Below, piece after piece: positions 14,482 through 23,066 of a stretch of 36,792 bases of DNA. The first letter of the stretch is position 1. Each line of letters begins with the position of its first letter. Made by a program: the position numbers and the translations under genes. The DNA lies in NCBI GenBank assembly GCA_947303855.1, contig CAMYZO010000029.1:1-36792 (forward strand). Reading direction: 5' to 3'. The notes under the pieces were generated by a model. That model had not been told where the DNA came from and made no database searches. It saw nothing but the letters and a program-made list of their open reading frames with translations. The DNA is from an uncultured Prevotellaceae bacterium. Lineage in GTDB: Bacteria; Bacteroidota; Bacteroidia; Bacteroidales; Bacteroidaceae.

Positions 14482-15141
14482 ATGATTCATTTAGAAAACG
14501 TCAACAAGACCTATCATGGCGCACAGCCGCTGCATGTGCTGAAAGGCATCAACCTCGACATTGAGGAGGGCGAGTTCGTCAGCATCATGGGAGCCTCGGG
14601 AAGCGGCAAGTCGACGCTGCTGAACATCCTCGGCATCCTCGACAACTACGACTCCGGCATCTACGAGCTCAACGGCGTGCTCATCAAGAACCTGTCGGAG
14701 ACGCGTGCCGCCGAGTACCGTAACAAGATGATAGGCTTTATCTTCCAGTCGTTTAATCTCATCTCGTTTAAGAATGCCGTGGAAAACGTTGAGTTGCCAT
14801 TGTTCTACCAGGGCGTGAGCCGGAAGAAGCGCCACGCCCTGGCCATGGAGTACCTGGAGCGGCTGGGACTGGGGGCCTGGGCCGACCACTACCCCAACGA
14901 GCTGTCGGGCGGTCAGCGCCAGCGTGTGGCCATTGCCCGTGCGCTGATTACGAAGCCGAAGATGATTCTGGCCGACGAGCCTACGGGTGCCCTCGACTCG
15001 AAGACGAGTGTCGAGGTGATGCAGCTGCTGAAGGACCTGAACAGCCGTGAGCATATCACGCAGGTCATTGTGACACACGACCCTACGGTGGCAGAACAGA
15101 CGAACCGCATCATCAGAATAAAAGATGGAGTTATTGAATGA
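14482..15141 (+). CDS. MacB-type ABC transporter ATP-binding protein
   Basis: A 219-residue ATPase of the MacB/LolD/FtsE group: MIHLENVNKTYHGAQPLHVL, Walker A GASGSGKST (37-45), LSGGQ (141-145), Walker B MILADEP (161-167) with TGALD, and the VTHD switch. A GTG at 14443 would add 13 residues, but the conserved MIHLENV start is normal for the family. It energises the two MacB/FtsX permeases that follow, and its stop overlaps the first permease start by 17 bases. Confidence 0.9.
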   Translation: MIHLENVNKTYHGAQPLHVLKGINLDIEEGEFVSIMGASGSGKSTLLNILGILDNYDSGIYELNGVLIKNLSETRAAEYRNKMIGFIFQSFNLISFKNAVENVELPLFYQGVSRKKRHALAMEYLERLGLGAWADHYPNELSGGQRQRVAIARALITKPKMILADEPTGALDSKTSVEVMQLLKDLNSREHITQVIVTHDPTVAEQTNRIIRIKDGVIE

Positions 15142-16381
15142 GATATGGCAGACGGCGCGCCGCAACAAGCTGCGCACCACGCTGACGGGCTTTGCCGTGG
15201 CGTGGGGCATCTTCATGCTCATTGTGCTGCTGGGTGCCGGCAACGGTCTGGTGAATGCCAACCTGAAGCAGAGCGAGCGGTTCCTCTCGTCGTCGATGGT
15301 GGTGTTTGGCAATACCACGTCGAAGCCCTATCAGGGACTGAAGGAGGGCAGGGACATCCGCCTGCATGAGAGCGACATCGACATCACCGAGAGCGAGTTC
15401 AAGACGAACGTCGACGAGGTGGGAGCCTGCTATACGGCAACATCGACCATCAGCTTGGGGCAGCAGTATATCAGCACCCAGATTCAGGGCGTCTACCCGA
15501 ACCACACGAAGATAGACAAGGTGGAGATGCTGCATGGACGGTTTGTCAACGAGATAGACCTGAGGGAGAGCCGGAAGGTGCTGGTGCTGGGCAACAAGCA
15601 GGCCAAGGAGCTGGTGACGACGCAGCCGGTGGAGACGCTCATAGGACAGTTTGTGAAGGTGGGCAACCTGGCGTTCAAGGTGGTGGGCATCTACAAGGAG
15701 CAGGAGAACGGGAGTGCCCGTGCCTTCAGCTGCTACACGGCCATCAAGCGCATCTTCGGGGCAAACACCGACGATGCCGGGCGCATAGAGTTCACCTTCC
15801 ACGGCCTGGACACCGAGGAGGCCAACGAGGATTTTGAGAAGGACTACCGTCGCCGCCTGAACACAGCCCACCAGGCCCATCCTGAGGACGAGGATGCCAT
15901 CTGGCTGTGGAACCGCTTCACGCAGAACCTGCAGATGGAGCAGGGCATAGGCATCATCCGCACGGCACTCTGGATAGTCGGTCTGTTCACGCTGCTGAGC
16001 GGCATTGTGGGCGTGTCGAACATCATGCTGATAACCGTCAAGGAGCGCACCCATGAGTTTGGCATACGCAAGGCCATCGGTGCCAAGCCGTGGAGCATCC
16101 TGAGGCTGATTATCGTTGAGAGCGTCATCATCACCACCTTCTTCGGCTATATCGGCATGGTGTTAGGGGTGGCCGCCAACGAATACATGGATGCCACGAT
16201 AGGACATGAGACCATAGACACGGGTCTGTTCAAGGCCACGATGTTCCTGAATCCCACCGTAGGACTGGATGTGTGCATAGAGGCGACGATGGTGATGATT
16301 GTCGCCGGCACCATTGCCGGACTGATACCAGCCTTCAAGGCCAGCAGAATAAGACCGATAGAGGCGCTTAGAGCAGATTGA
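15125..16381 (+). CDS. MacB/FtsX-type ABC permease 1
   Basis: A 418-residue permease: N-terminal membrane helix after a short amphipathic start (LLNEIWQTARRNKLRTTLTGFAVAWGIFMLIVLL), a periplasmic MacB-core domain (about 50-270), then three FtsX helices (ALWIVGLFTLLSGIVGVSNIM, VIITTFFGYIGMVLGV, MVMIVAGTIAGLIPAF) with the ERTHEFGIRKAIGA cytoplasmic loop and the ending ASRIRPIEALR. Unlike MacB, the ATPase is on a separate chain. With permease 2 it likely forms a heterodimer coupled to the adaptor and outer-membrane channel. Confidence 0.9.
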   Translation: MELLNEIWQTARRNKLRTTLTGFAVAWGIFMLIVLLGAGNGLVNANLKQSERFLSSSMVVFGNTTSKPYQGLKEGRDIRLHESDIDITESEFKTNVDEVGACYTATSTISLGQQYISTQIQGVYPNHTKIDKVEMLHGRFVNEIDLRESRKVLVLGNKQAKELVTTQPVETLIGQFVKVGNLAFKVVGIYKEQENGSARAFSCYTAIKRIFGANTDDAGRIEFTFHGLDTEEANEDFEKDYRRRLNTAHQAHPEDEDAIWLWNRFTQNLQMEQGIGIIRTALWIVGLFTLLSGIVGVSNIMLITVKERTHEFGIRKAIGAKPWSILRLIIVESVIITTFFGYIGMVLGVAANEYMDATIGHETIDTGLFKATMFLNPTVGLDVCIEATMVMIVAGTIAGLIPAFKASRIRPIEALRAD

Positions 16382-16440
16382 TAATTGAAAATTGATAATT
16401 GAAAATTGATAATTGAAAATTGAAAATTGTGAATTGAGGT
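16378..16440 (+). repeat. 14-bp A+T-rich tandem repeat between permease genes
   Basis: The unit TTGATAATTGAAAA is present three times without change (16378-16419), followed by degenerate copies up to the GTG start of the next gene. The first copy contains the stop codon of permease 1. Related low-complexity spacers occur at 17700-17730, 18865-18912 and 29673-29695. Confidence 0.8.
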
Positions 16441-16441
16441 T

Positions 16442-17689
16442 GTGAGAATAGATATAGACAGTTACAGAGAGGTGCTCGACACGCTGACTCGCAACAAGTC
16501 ACGGTCGCTGCTGACGGGCTTCGGCGTGTTCTGGGGCGTGTTCATGCTCGTGGCACTGATGGGTGGCGGCAATGGCCTGAAGGAAAAGCTTCAGAATAAC
16601 TTTGCCGGGTTCGCCACCAACTCCGCCATGGTGTGGGCACAGCCTACCACCAAGGCATACAAGGGTTTTCGCAAGGGACGGATGTGGCAGATGGACTACA
16701 GGGACGTAGGCCGCATCAAGCGGGCGGTGCCTGAACTCGACGTGGTGACACCCGTGCTCTTCAGCAATGGCGGCTCCGCCTATTACGGCGACCGCAAGGC
16801 CAGCATCGGTGTCAACGGTGCCATGCCCGACTACCAGCGGGTGAATGAGCCGAAGCTGTTTTACGGACGGTTTATTGACGAGGCCGACATACGCGATCAC
16901 CGTAAGGTGTGCGTCATCCAGAAAAAGACCTACAAGGAGCTGTTCCCAGGTGGCGGCGACCCCTGCGGCAAGCGTATCCGCATTGACAACATCTACTATC
17001 AGATAGTGGGGGTAGACTATAACATGACCGACGGCCTGAACTTCGGCGCAGATGCCGGTACGGTGGTCATACTGCCGCTCACCTTCATGCAGCAGGCCTA
17101 TAACCGGGGCAACACCATCGACATGATAGCCGTGACGGGTAAGCCCGGTGTGGTGATGTCGAGTATCACACCACGGATACGTGAGACTGTGGCCCGTGCC
17201 CATACCGTGGACCCCACCGACGAACAGGGGGCGATGGTGTTCAATACCGAGGTGCTGTTCCAGCTGTTGGACAACCTGTTCCGTGGCGTCAACTTCCTCA
17301 TCTGGCTCGTCGGTCTCGGCACCCTCTTTGCCGGAGCCATCGGCGTGTCGAACATCATGATGGTCACCGTGCGCGAGCGGACAACGGAGATAGGCATACG
17401 GCGTGCCATCGGTGCCACACCCCGCATGATTCTCAGTCAGATTATCAGCGAGAGTATCGTGCTGACGATGGTGGCGGGCATGAGCGGCATCCTCTTTGCC
17501 GTGATGATACTGCAGATGCTGGAGCTGGCAAACACCGAGGACGGCATACTGACAGCCCACTTCCAGGTGGGCTTCTGGACGGCCATCGCCGCCGCCCTTG
17601 CCGTGGGCATTGTAGGTGTGCTGGCTGGTCTGGCTCCCGCCGGCAGGGCCATGAGCATCAAGCCCGTCGATGCCATGAGGGATGAGTAG
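16442..17689 (+). CDS. MacB/FtsX-type ABC permease 2
   Basis: A 415-residue paralogue of permease 1: N-terminal helix in LLTGFGVFWGVFMLVALMGGG, MacB-core domain, three C-terminal helices (FLIWLVGLGTLFAGAIGVSNIMM, VLTMVAGMSGILFAVMIL, FWTAIAAALAVGIVGVLAGLAPA), the RERTTEIGIRRAIGA loop and the SIKPVDAMRDE end. The start is GTG; the alignment with permease 1 (RNKLRTTLTGF vs RNKSRSLLTGF) supports this length. It probably arose by duplication within the operon. Confidence 0.9.
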   Translation: MRIDIDSYREVLDTLTRNKSRSLLTGFGVFWGVFMLVALMGGGNGLKEKLQNNFAGFATNSAMVWAQPTTKAYKGFRKGRMWQMDYRDVGRIKRAVPELDVVTPVLFSNGGSAYYGDRKASIGVNGAMPDYQRVNEPKLFYGRFIDEADIRDHRKVCVIQKKTYKELFPGGGDPCGKRIRIDNIYYQIVGVDYNMTDGLNFGADAGTVVILPLTFMQQAYNRGNTIDMIAVTGKPGVVMSSITPRIRETVARAHTVDPTDEQGAMVFNTEVLFQLLDNLFRGVNFLIWLVGLGTLFAGAIGVSNIMMVTVRERTTEIGIRRAIGATPRMILSQIISESIVLTMVAGMSGILFAVMILQMLELANTEDGILTAHFQVGFWTAIAAALAVGIVGVLAGLAPAGRAMSIKPVDAMRDE

Positions 17690-17730
17690 GCGGCCTGCGG
17701 CCTAATGAATAATGAATAAAGAATAATGAT

Positions 17731-18840
17731 ATGAAAAAGTACAGTAAACTGATTATTGCAGCGGTCATTGCGCTGCTTTTCATCGGGACATTCGTGTTCC
17801 TCTGGCAGAAGAGCCAGCCTAAGGAGGTTGTCTACTCAGAGTTCGTGCCTGAGCAGAAGGACATCCGGAAAACCACCATCATCACCGGCAAGATAGAGCC
17901 GAGGAACGAGGTGAACGTGAAACCCCAGATTTCGGGTATCATCACCGAACTGCTGAAAGAGCCGGGGCAGTATGTCACGGCCGGCGACGTCATCGCCAAG
18001 GTGAAGGTGATTCCCGACATGGGACAGCTGAGCAACGCCGAGAGCCGTGTGCGACTGGCAGAGCTGAACCTGAAGCAGGCTGAGGTGGACTTCCAGCGCG
18101 AGGAGTCGCTGCACAACCAGCAACTGGTGTCTGACGATGAGTACGACAAGATACGCCAGCAGCTGCGCCAGGCCCGTGAGGAGAAGGCTGCAGCCGAGGA
18201 TGCCCTTCAGGTGGTGCGCGACGGTGTGTCGAAGTCGAATGCCAAGGCCAGCAGCACGCTGATACGCAGTACCATCAGCGGCGTCATCCTCGACATTCCC
18301 GTCAAGGTGGGCAACTCCGTCATCAACAGCAATACGTTTAACGACGGCACGACCATTGCCACGGTGGCCAACATGAACGACCTGATATTCCGTGGCAACA
18401 TCGACGAGACCGAGGTGGGACAGCTGACCCTGGGCGTGCCCCTGAAGATCACCATCGGTGCGCTGCAGGACATGTCGTTCGACGCTGCCCTGGAATATAT
18501 CTCGCCCAAGGCTGTAGAGCAGAACGGTGCCAACCAGTTTGAGATTAAGGCTGCCGTGTCGCTGAAGGAGGGCAGCAACATACGCTCGGGCTACAGTGCC
18601 AACGCCGAGATTGTGCTGGCATCGGTAGAGAAGGCCCTCGCGCTGCCAGAGAGTGCGATTGAGTTCAGGGGCGACTCCACCTTTGTATATATAGTGAAAG
18701 GTGAGGGCAAGGCGAAGACCTACGAGCGGACGCCGGTGGTGACAGGACTCTCTGACGGCGTGAACATTGAAATCAAGAAGGGCGTGGCCGCCGGCGACAA
18801 GGTGCGGGGGCCGGAGATTATTACCGATGACAAGGAGTAA
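17731..18840 (+). CDS. MacA-like periplasmic adaptor (HlyD/RND adaptor family)
   Basis: A 369-residue membrane-fusion protein anchored by one N-terminal helix (LIIAAVIALLFIGTFVFLW). A lipoyl half-motif GKIEPRNEVNVKPQISGII and its partner STISGVILDIPVKVGNSV flank an alpha-hairpin of about 70 residues (SNAESRVRLAELNLKQAEVDF ... REEKAAAEDAL). Then come the beta-barrel (IDETEVGQLTLGVP) and membrane-proximal domain (VVTGLSDGVNIEIKKGV). It bridges the MacB-type permeases to the TolC-like channel encoded next. Confidence 0.9.
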   Translation: MKKYSKLIIAAVIALLFIGTFVFLWQKSQPKEVVYSEFVPEQKDIRKTTIITGKIEPRNEVNVKPQISGIITELLKEPGQYVTAGDVIAKVKVIPDMGQLSNAESRVRLAELNLKQAEVDFQREESLHNQQLVSDDEYDKIRQQLRQAREEKAAAEDALQVVRDGVSKSNAKASSTLIRSTISGVILDIPVKVGNSVINSNTFNDGTTIATVANMNDLIFRGNIDETEVGQLTLGVPLKITIGALQDMSFDAALEYISPKAVEQNGANQFEIKAAVSLKEGSNIRSGYSANAEIVLASVEKALALPESAIEFRGDSTFVYIVKGEGKAKTYERTPVVTGLSDGVNIEIKKGVAAGDKVRGPEIITDDKE

Positions 18841-18912
18841 TGCGCTACGCTGATGCGCTACGCTAATGAAAAATGAAAAATGAATAATGAATAAAGAATA
18901 AAGGAAATAAAG
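18841..18912 (+). repeat. Low-complexity spacer with short tandem repeats
   Basis: TGCGCTACGCTGA/TGCGCTACGCTAA is a 13-base near-duplicate at the start, followed by AATGAAAAATGAAAAATGAA and AATGAATAAAGAATAAA runs. Much of the latter is shared with the spacer at 17700-17730. No promoter or hairpin was seen. Confidence 0.6.
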
Positions 18913-20259
18913 ATGAACAAACAGGCGATGAGATATAGCCGCAGGGCTTTATTATTTGTTCTTTCTACTTTGTGCTTTTGCCCCGCAGGGGCGCAGAAGC
19001 TGTGGACGCTGCGCGAATGCTGCGACTATGCCGTGAGCCACAACATCAGCATCCGCCAGCAGGAGAACCAGTGCCGGCAGCAGGATATTCAGCTGAACAA
19101 CGCCAAGTCGATGCGGCTGCCCGACGTCAGCGCGTCGGTAGGCCAGAACTTTTCCTTTGGACGCGGACTGACGGCCAGTAACACGTATTCGAACACCAAC
19201 ACCTCGTCGACATCGTTCTCGCTGGGCGCCAGCATCCCCCTGTTCACGGGCTTCCAGATTCCCAACCAGATCAAGATGAACCAGCTGAACCTGGAGGCGG
19301 CTACCGCCGACCTGGAGAAAGCCAAGAACGATATCCGCATGCTTGTGGCACAGGCCTACGTGCAGATTCTCTACAACCGGGAGATAGCCGCCGTGGCCCA
19401 CCGCCAGATAGCCATCGACTCCATGCAGGTGGTCCGTCTGCAGGGCATGGTCGACAATGGGAAGGCCAGCGGTGCGCAGCTGTCGCAGCAGCAGGCCACA
19501 CTGGCCGGCAGCCAGCTGACAGCCACGCAGGCCGACAACACCCTGGCCCTGTCGGTGCTCACCCTTACCCAGCTGCTGGAGCTGCCCACACCCGACGGCT
19601 TCTCAGTGGCCCGTCCCGACACTACGTCGCTCAACGGCGATGCCGTGGCTGCAGTCAGTCCTGATGCCGTCTATGCCGAGGCACTCGGTCTGAAGCCCGA
19701 GGTTCTGGCGCAGCAGCTGCGCCTGCGCTCTGCCTCGCACAACATCAAGATGGCACAGGCAGGCTATTACCCTACGCTCAGCCTGAGCGGTGGTCTCGGC
19801 ACTAACTATTACACCACCAGCGGCTTTACCTCAGACGCCTTTGGTACGCAGCTGAAGAACAATTTCTCGCAGTATATAGGGCTGAACCTCAGTGTCCCCA
19901 TCTTCAACCGCTTCCAGACGCGCAACAGCGTCCGCAGCGCACGTGTGGAGCAGGAGAACCAGCAGCTGCTGCTGGACAACACCAAGAAAACGCTCTATAA
20001 GGAGATACAGCAGGTGTGCCTGAACGCCACCGCCGCCCGTGCCAAGCACGAAAGCAGCAAGGTGGCCGCTGTCAGCAGTGCCGATGCCTTCAGGCTGATG
20101 CAGGCCAAGTATGAGAACGGCAAGGCCACCATGACCGAGTTCAACGAGGCTAAGAACAGCTACCTGCGGGCAGAGTCGGACCTGGTACAGGCCCGCTACG
20201 AGCTGATGTACCAGCAGGCGCTACTCAGGTTCTACCGCGGACAGAACCTGGACTTCTGA
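18913..20259 (+). CDS. TolC family outer-membrane efflux protein
   Basis: A 448-residue outer-membrane protein with signal peptide (ALLFVLSTLCFCPAGAQ, then KLW). Two OEP repeats follow, rich in long Gln/Ala/Asn-containing helices: ECCDYAVSHNISIRQQENQ ... ATADLEKAKNDIRMLVAQAYVQILY, and EALGLKPEVLAQQLRLRSA ... DAFRLMQAKYENGKATMTEFNEAKNSYLRAE. The conserved ends of both repeats (FGRGL, VPIFNRF) are present. It completes the tripartite pump: MacB-type ATPase and permeases, MacA-like adaptor, channel. The gene ends at a terminator hairpin. Confidence 0.9.
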   Translation: MNKQAMRYSRRALLFVLSTLCFCPAGAQKLWTLRECCDYAVSHNISIRQQENQCRQQDIQLNNAKSMRLPDVSASVGQNFSFGRGLTASNTYSNTNTSSTSFSLGASIPLFTGFQIPNQIKMNQLNLEAATADLEKAKNDIRMLVAQAYVQILYNREIAAVAHRQIAIDSMQVVRLQGMVDNGKASGAQLSQQQATLAGSQLTATQADNTLALSVLTLTQLLELPTPDGFSVARPDTTSLNGDAVAAVSPDAVYAEALGLKPEVLAQQLRLRSASHNIKMAQAGYYPTLSLSGGLGTNYYTTSGFTSDAFGTQLKNNFSQYIGLNLSVPIFNRFQTRNSVRSARVEQENQQLLLDNTKKTLYKEIQQVCLNATAARAKHESSKVAAVSSADAFRLMQAKYENGKATMTEFNEAKNSYLRAESDLVQARYELMYQQALLRFYRGQNLDF

Positions 20260-20267
20260 ACAGCATA

Positions 20268-20293
20268 AGGGGGAGACCTTGCGTTCTCCCCCT
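20268..20293. terminator. Hairpin between convergent tolC-like and DUF4831 genes
   Basis: AGGGGGAGA (20268-20276) pairs with TCTCCCCCT (20285-20293) over 9 bp. No U run follows on either strand, so termination efficiency is uncertain. The position serves both convergent genes. Confidence 0.5.
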
Positions 20294-20301
20294 CATAGTG
20301 A

Positions 20302-21420
20302 CTATTTAGGCTGTTCCGCCTCCAGTTTGTCAATGCCGCCGGTGACGGGGTTCATCCGCAGACGCGTGCCATAGTGCTTGTTGAAGAGGTCGCCGCTGAG
20401 CAGTTCGACGTTGCCGAACTGTGCTGCGGGGAAGTCTTCCTGACTGACGGCCTTGTTGCCTTTGTAGATGATACAGCGCATCTTTCCCGGTATGTTATAG
20501 TAGAACCCGTTTTCGGCTTTCTTCCTCTTGGCGGCCTGCACGGCATCGGTAGCCGGCAGCTGCGTCTGGTTCTGCACGCAGATAGAATAGGGCTCGCCGC
20601 TCATGTCGTCGCTGTCAACGAGTCCGAAGCGTTTCGAGAACCTGAAGAGCGGCTGCATCGTCAGTTCGCCGCTGGGGGCGATGACAAAGGTGCGCTCGAT
20701 GGTGTCGCGGGCGGTGGTGCCGGCAAAGAGGCTCGTCAGCGCCTTTTCCTGCTGGTCCATCTGTCCGAGCATCATCTTCATCTGCTCACCGTCCTTGGGC
20801 ATGAAGTCGGCCTGGCCCTTGATGAGCTGGCTGCGGCTATCGCGGACATCGTAGATTTCCTGAGCCGTGAGCTGGGCCATCTTTGCCAGACTGCCGGCGG
20901 CCAGAATCTCTTCGTTCATGTATTGGCGGGGATTGACGGCAGCCGGTTTGGGAGCAGCCTTGAAGGGGGTGGGGGAGGCCTGTGGCACAGGCTGGGTGTT
21001 GAGGGCCAGGATGATGCCGTCTTCCGACAGGGCCATGTTGATGGCCGATGTCTTGTTGTTGAACTTCACGCTAAAGACCTTCGAAGTGTCGGGCACGCCG
21101 ATGGCTGTCTGGTTGATTGACAGGATGCGGTAGGCGGTATTAGGTTCTGTAGGCACATCCTTCAGTCGCAGAAAGCGTTCGGCATAGAGGGCAAAGTCGC
21201 CGGGGGTGTAGACGGCCTTCTCCATTTGTACCGTGACGCGGACGGCTGTTGTCGGCAGGAAGTAGACGGCTCCGTCGGGGGTGACGCCGGGCTGGTAGGC
21301 GCTGGTGGCGGTCTGCGCCCCTGCGGGGCTCATGTATAATGAACAGAGAATGAGGAAGAGTGGCTTTTTGAGCAGCCTTGTTATGGTTGTCTTGATACCG
21401 GTGGTTTTTGTGTAAGTCAT
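20302..21420 (-). CDS. DUF4831 family exported protein
   Basis: A 372-residue exported protein. The start at 21420 (MTYTKTTGIKTT) was chosen because it leads directly into the signal peptide LFLILCSLYMSPAGAQ; the longer frame upstream overlaps nnr and looks non-coding. Family features are YFLPTTAVRVTVQMEKAVYTPGDFALYAERFL near the start, AAGSLAKMAQLTAQEIYDVRDSR in the middle and a beta-rich end. DUF4831 proteins are Bacteroidota-specific, predicted periplasmic, with no known function. Residues about 148-154 (QASPTPFK) are encoded by a GC-rich stretch resembling the insertions in recG and ispD. Confidence 0.85.
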   Translation of the reverse strand: MTYTKTTGIKTTITRLLKKPLFLILCSLYMSPAGAQTATSAYQPGVTPDGAVYFLPTTAVRVTVQMEKAVYTPGDFALYAERFLRLKDVPTEPNTAYRILSINQTAIGVPDTSKVFSVKFNNKTSAINMALSEDGIILALNTQPVPQASPTPFKAAPKPAAVNPRQYMNEEILAAGSLAKMAQLTAQEIYDVRDSRSQLIKGQADFMPKDGEQMKMMLGQMDQQEKALTSLFAGTTARDTIERTFVIAPSGELTMQPLFRFSKRFGLVDSDDMSGEPYSICVQNQTQLPATDAVQAAKRKKAENGFYYNIPGKMRCIIYKGNKAVSQEDFPAAQFGNVELLSGDLFNKHYGTRLRMNPVTGGIDKLEAEQPK

Positions 21421-21448
21421 ATTGAAATCATTGTGCTTTATTCGTTGT

Positions 21449-22975
21449 TCATCGTTCATGAGTGCGAAGCGCGCCAAAAGCCTTCGGCAGACAGCGTATG
21501 ATGTCGCGGGCCAGCAGGCATTCCTCGCCCGTCTCGCGGGCTGCAATGTCGCCGGCCAGACCGTGCAGGTACATGCCTACGATGCAGGCTTCACGCCGGG
21601 TGTAGCCTTGGGCCAGCAGCCCTGTGAGCAGTCCGGTGAGTACGTCGCCGCTACCGGCAGTAGCCATGCCGGCATTGCCCGTGGAGTTGAACACGATATG
21701 GCCGTCGGGACAACAGAGTGCCGAGTAATGGCCTTTCAGGATGATGTGGGCCTGCAGGCGTTGTGACAGGTCGCGGGCCTTCGACAGCCGCTCGTAGCTG
21801 TCGGCAGAGTGCCCTTCCAGCCGGTCGAACTCCCTGGGATGTGGCGTCATGATGATGTCCTTGGGCAGCTGCTGGAGCCAGGAACGGTGGTTGCCCAGGA
21901 TGTTGATGGCATCGGCATCAACTACCAGGGGGCATTGTGTGCGCCGCAGCTGTGAGATGACGGCGATGGCTGTCTGCTCACTGGTGCCGAGACCCGGTCC
22001 TATGCCCAGTGCCTGGAAGTCTTCGGCGTCGACGGCTTCTGCGAAGATGGTCTCCTCACGGTCTATCTGCAGCACGGCTTCAGGTATGGCTACCTGCATG
22101 ATGCTGACATTCTTGCGCGGCGTGTGTACCGTGGCCTTGCCGGCTCCGGCACGCAGACAGGCTTCTGTGGCCAGGATGGCGGCCCCGGCCATGCCGTAGC
22201 TGCCGGCGATGAGCAGGGCGTTGCCCATTGACCCCTTGTGGACAAAGGGGGTGCGGGTATGCAGCAGCGGACTGACATCTGCTGCTTCCAGCATCGTGTA
22301 CTGCGAGTCTATTTTCTCTATCCCCTCACGGCTCAGGTTGATGTCGAGCACCTGCAGTTCGCCGATGTAGGTCTGGTTCTCAGCAAAGAGCATCGACAGC
22401 TTCTTCTGTCCCAGGGTAAGCGTCAGGGTGGCCCTGACGATGTTGGCTCTGACGTTGTAGGTGTTGTCCTCGGTCATCAGTCCTGACGGCATGTCGATGC
22501 TGACAACCTCGGCATGCGAGGCGTTGATATACTTTACCAGTGATGCAAAGCCGCCGTTGAGAGGCTTGTTCAGACCAGAACCGAAGAGACCGTCGATGAC
22601 CAGCATGCCACGCTCCAGCAGCGGCGGGTCAAACTCAAGTGTCACCTCGGTAAACAAGGCCTTGGCACGCTTGTTGTCAAGCAGGCGCTTCTTGTTCTCG
22701 TTACAGTCGGCCGACAGATGGCTGCCGATGTTGAACAGATAGGTCTGCACCTTGTAGCCCATCTCCGTTAGCAGACAGCTGACAGCCAGGGTGTCGCCGC
22801 CGTTGTTGCCAGGGCCGGCAAAGGCCACCACCGGCACCGTCGGTGCCCACCGTTTGGCAATGGCACGTACCAATGTCTTGGCTGCACGCTCCATCAGGTC
22901 AATCGACTTGATGGGCTCGTGTTCAATCGTATATTTATCCAGCTCACGTATCTGAGCACTCGTGAATATCTTCAT
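21449..22975 (-). CDS. nnr: Bifunctional NAD(P)HX epimerase/dehydratase
   Basis: A 508-residue fusion. The N-terminal half (about 1-215) is the NAD(P)HX epimerase (YjeF_N): FTSAQIRELDKYTI, AGPGNNGGDTL, DGLFGSGLN, SIDMPSG. The C-terminal half (about 225-508) is the ADP-dependent NAD(P)HX dehydratase, a ribokinase-like fold with GSMGNALLIAGSYGMAGAA, GIGPGLGTS, VVDADAIN, MTPHPREF and TGNAGMATAGSGDVLTG. It repairs hydrated NAD(P)H. The start at 22975 (MKIFTSAQ) is the family start; 100 further codons open upstream are antisense to hpt. Divergent from hpt, with its own -7 box at 22984-22991. Confidence 0.95.
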   Translation of the reverse strand: MKIFTSAQIRELDKYTIEHEPIKSIDLMERAAKTLVRAIAKRWAPTVPVVAFAGPGNNGGDTLAVSCLLTEMGYKVQTYLFNIGSHLSADCNENKKRLLDNKRAKALFTEVTLEFDPPLLERGMLVIDGLFGSGLNKPLNGGFASLVKYINASHAEVVSIDMPSGLMTEDNTYNVRANIVRATLTLTLGQKKLSMLFAENQTYIGELQVLDINLSREGIEKIDSQYTMLEAADVSPLLHTRTPFVHKGSMGNALLIAGSYGMAGAAILATEACLRAGAGKATVHTPRKNVSIMQVAIPEAVLQIDREETIFAEAVDAEDFQALGIGPGLGTSEQTAIAVISQLRRTQCPLVVDADAINILGNHRSWLQQLPKDIIMTPHPREFDRLEGHSADSYERLSKARDLSQRLQAHIILKGHYSALCCPDGHIVFNSTGNAGMATAGSGDVLTGLLTGLLAQGYTRREACIVGMYLHGLAGDIAARETGEECLLARDIIRCLPKAFGALRTHER

Positions 22976-22983
22976 TCTGACGG

Positions 22984-22991
22984 CAAAAATA
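22984..22991 (-). promoter_or_regulatory. -7 element of nnr
   Basis: TATTTTTG on the minus strand, nine bases before the nnr ATG, giving a very short leader. Its -33 box is weak. Confidence 0.45.
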
Positions 22992-23034
22992 CAAAAAATA
23001 TGGTAATCTATGGCTTTCTTTGGAAGATTTTTTG

Positions 23035-23042
23035 TAATTTTG
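23035..23042 (+). promoter_or_regulatory. -7 element of hpt operon
   Basis: TAATTTTG, 24 bases before the hpt ATG. The -33 box is weak. Divergent from the nnr promoter in a 91-base gap. Confidence 0.45.
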
Positions 23043-23066
23043 CCGAAAAATTTATCATGAGGCAAT

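Noticed and set aside
15131..16054. 307-codon open frame on the minus strand
   Set aside because: Antisense of the first MacB/FtsX permease; Leu/His/Arg-rich without recognisable motifs.
16378..16440. CRISPR array
   Set aside because: The repeat unit is 14 bp, head to tail without spacers, and no cas gene is near.
16499..17560. 353-codon open frame on the minus strand
   Set aside because: Antisense of the second MacB/FtsX permease, His-rich and without any domain; the plus-strand protein is a clear family member.
21421..21546. N-terminal extension of the DUF4831 protein by 42 residues
   Set aside because: It overlaps nnr and would bury the signal peptide; Met at 21420 gives a normal exported protein.
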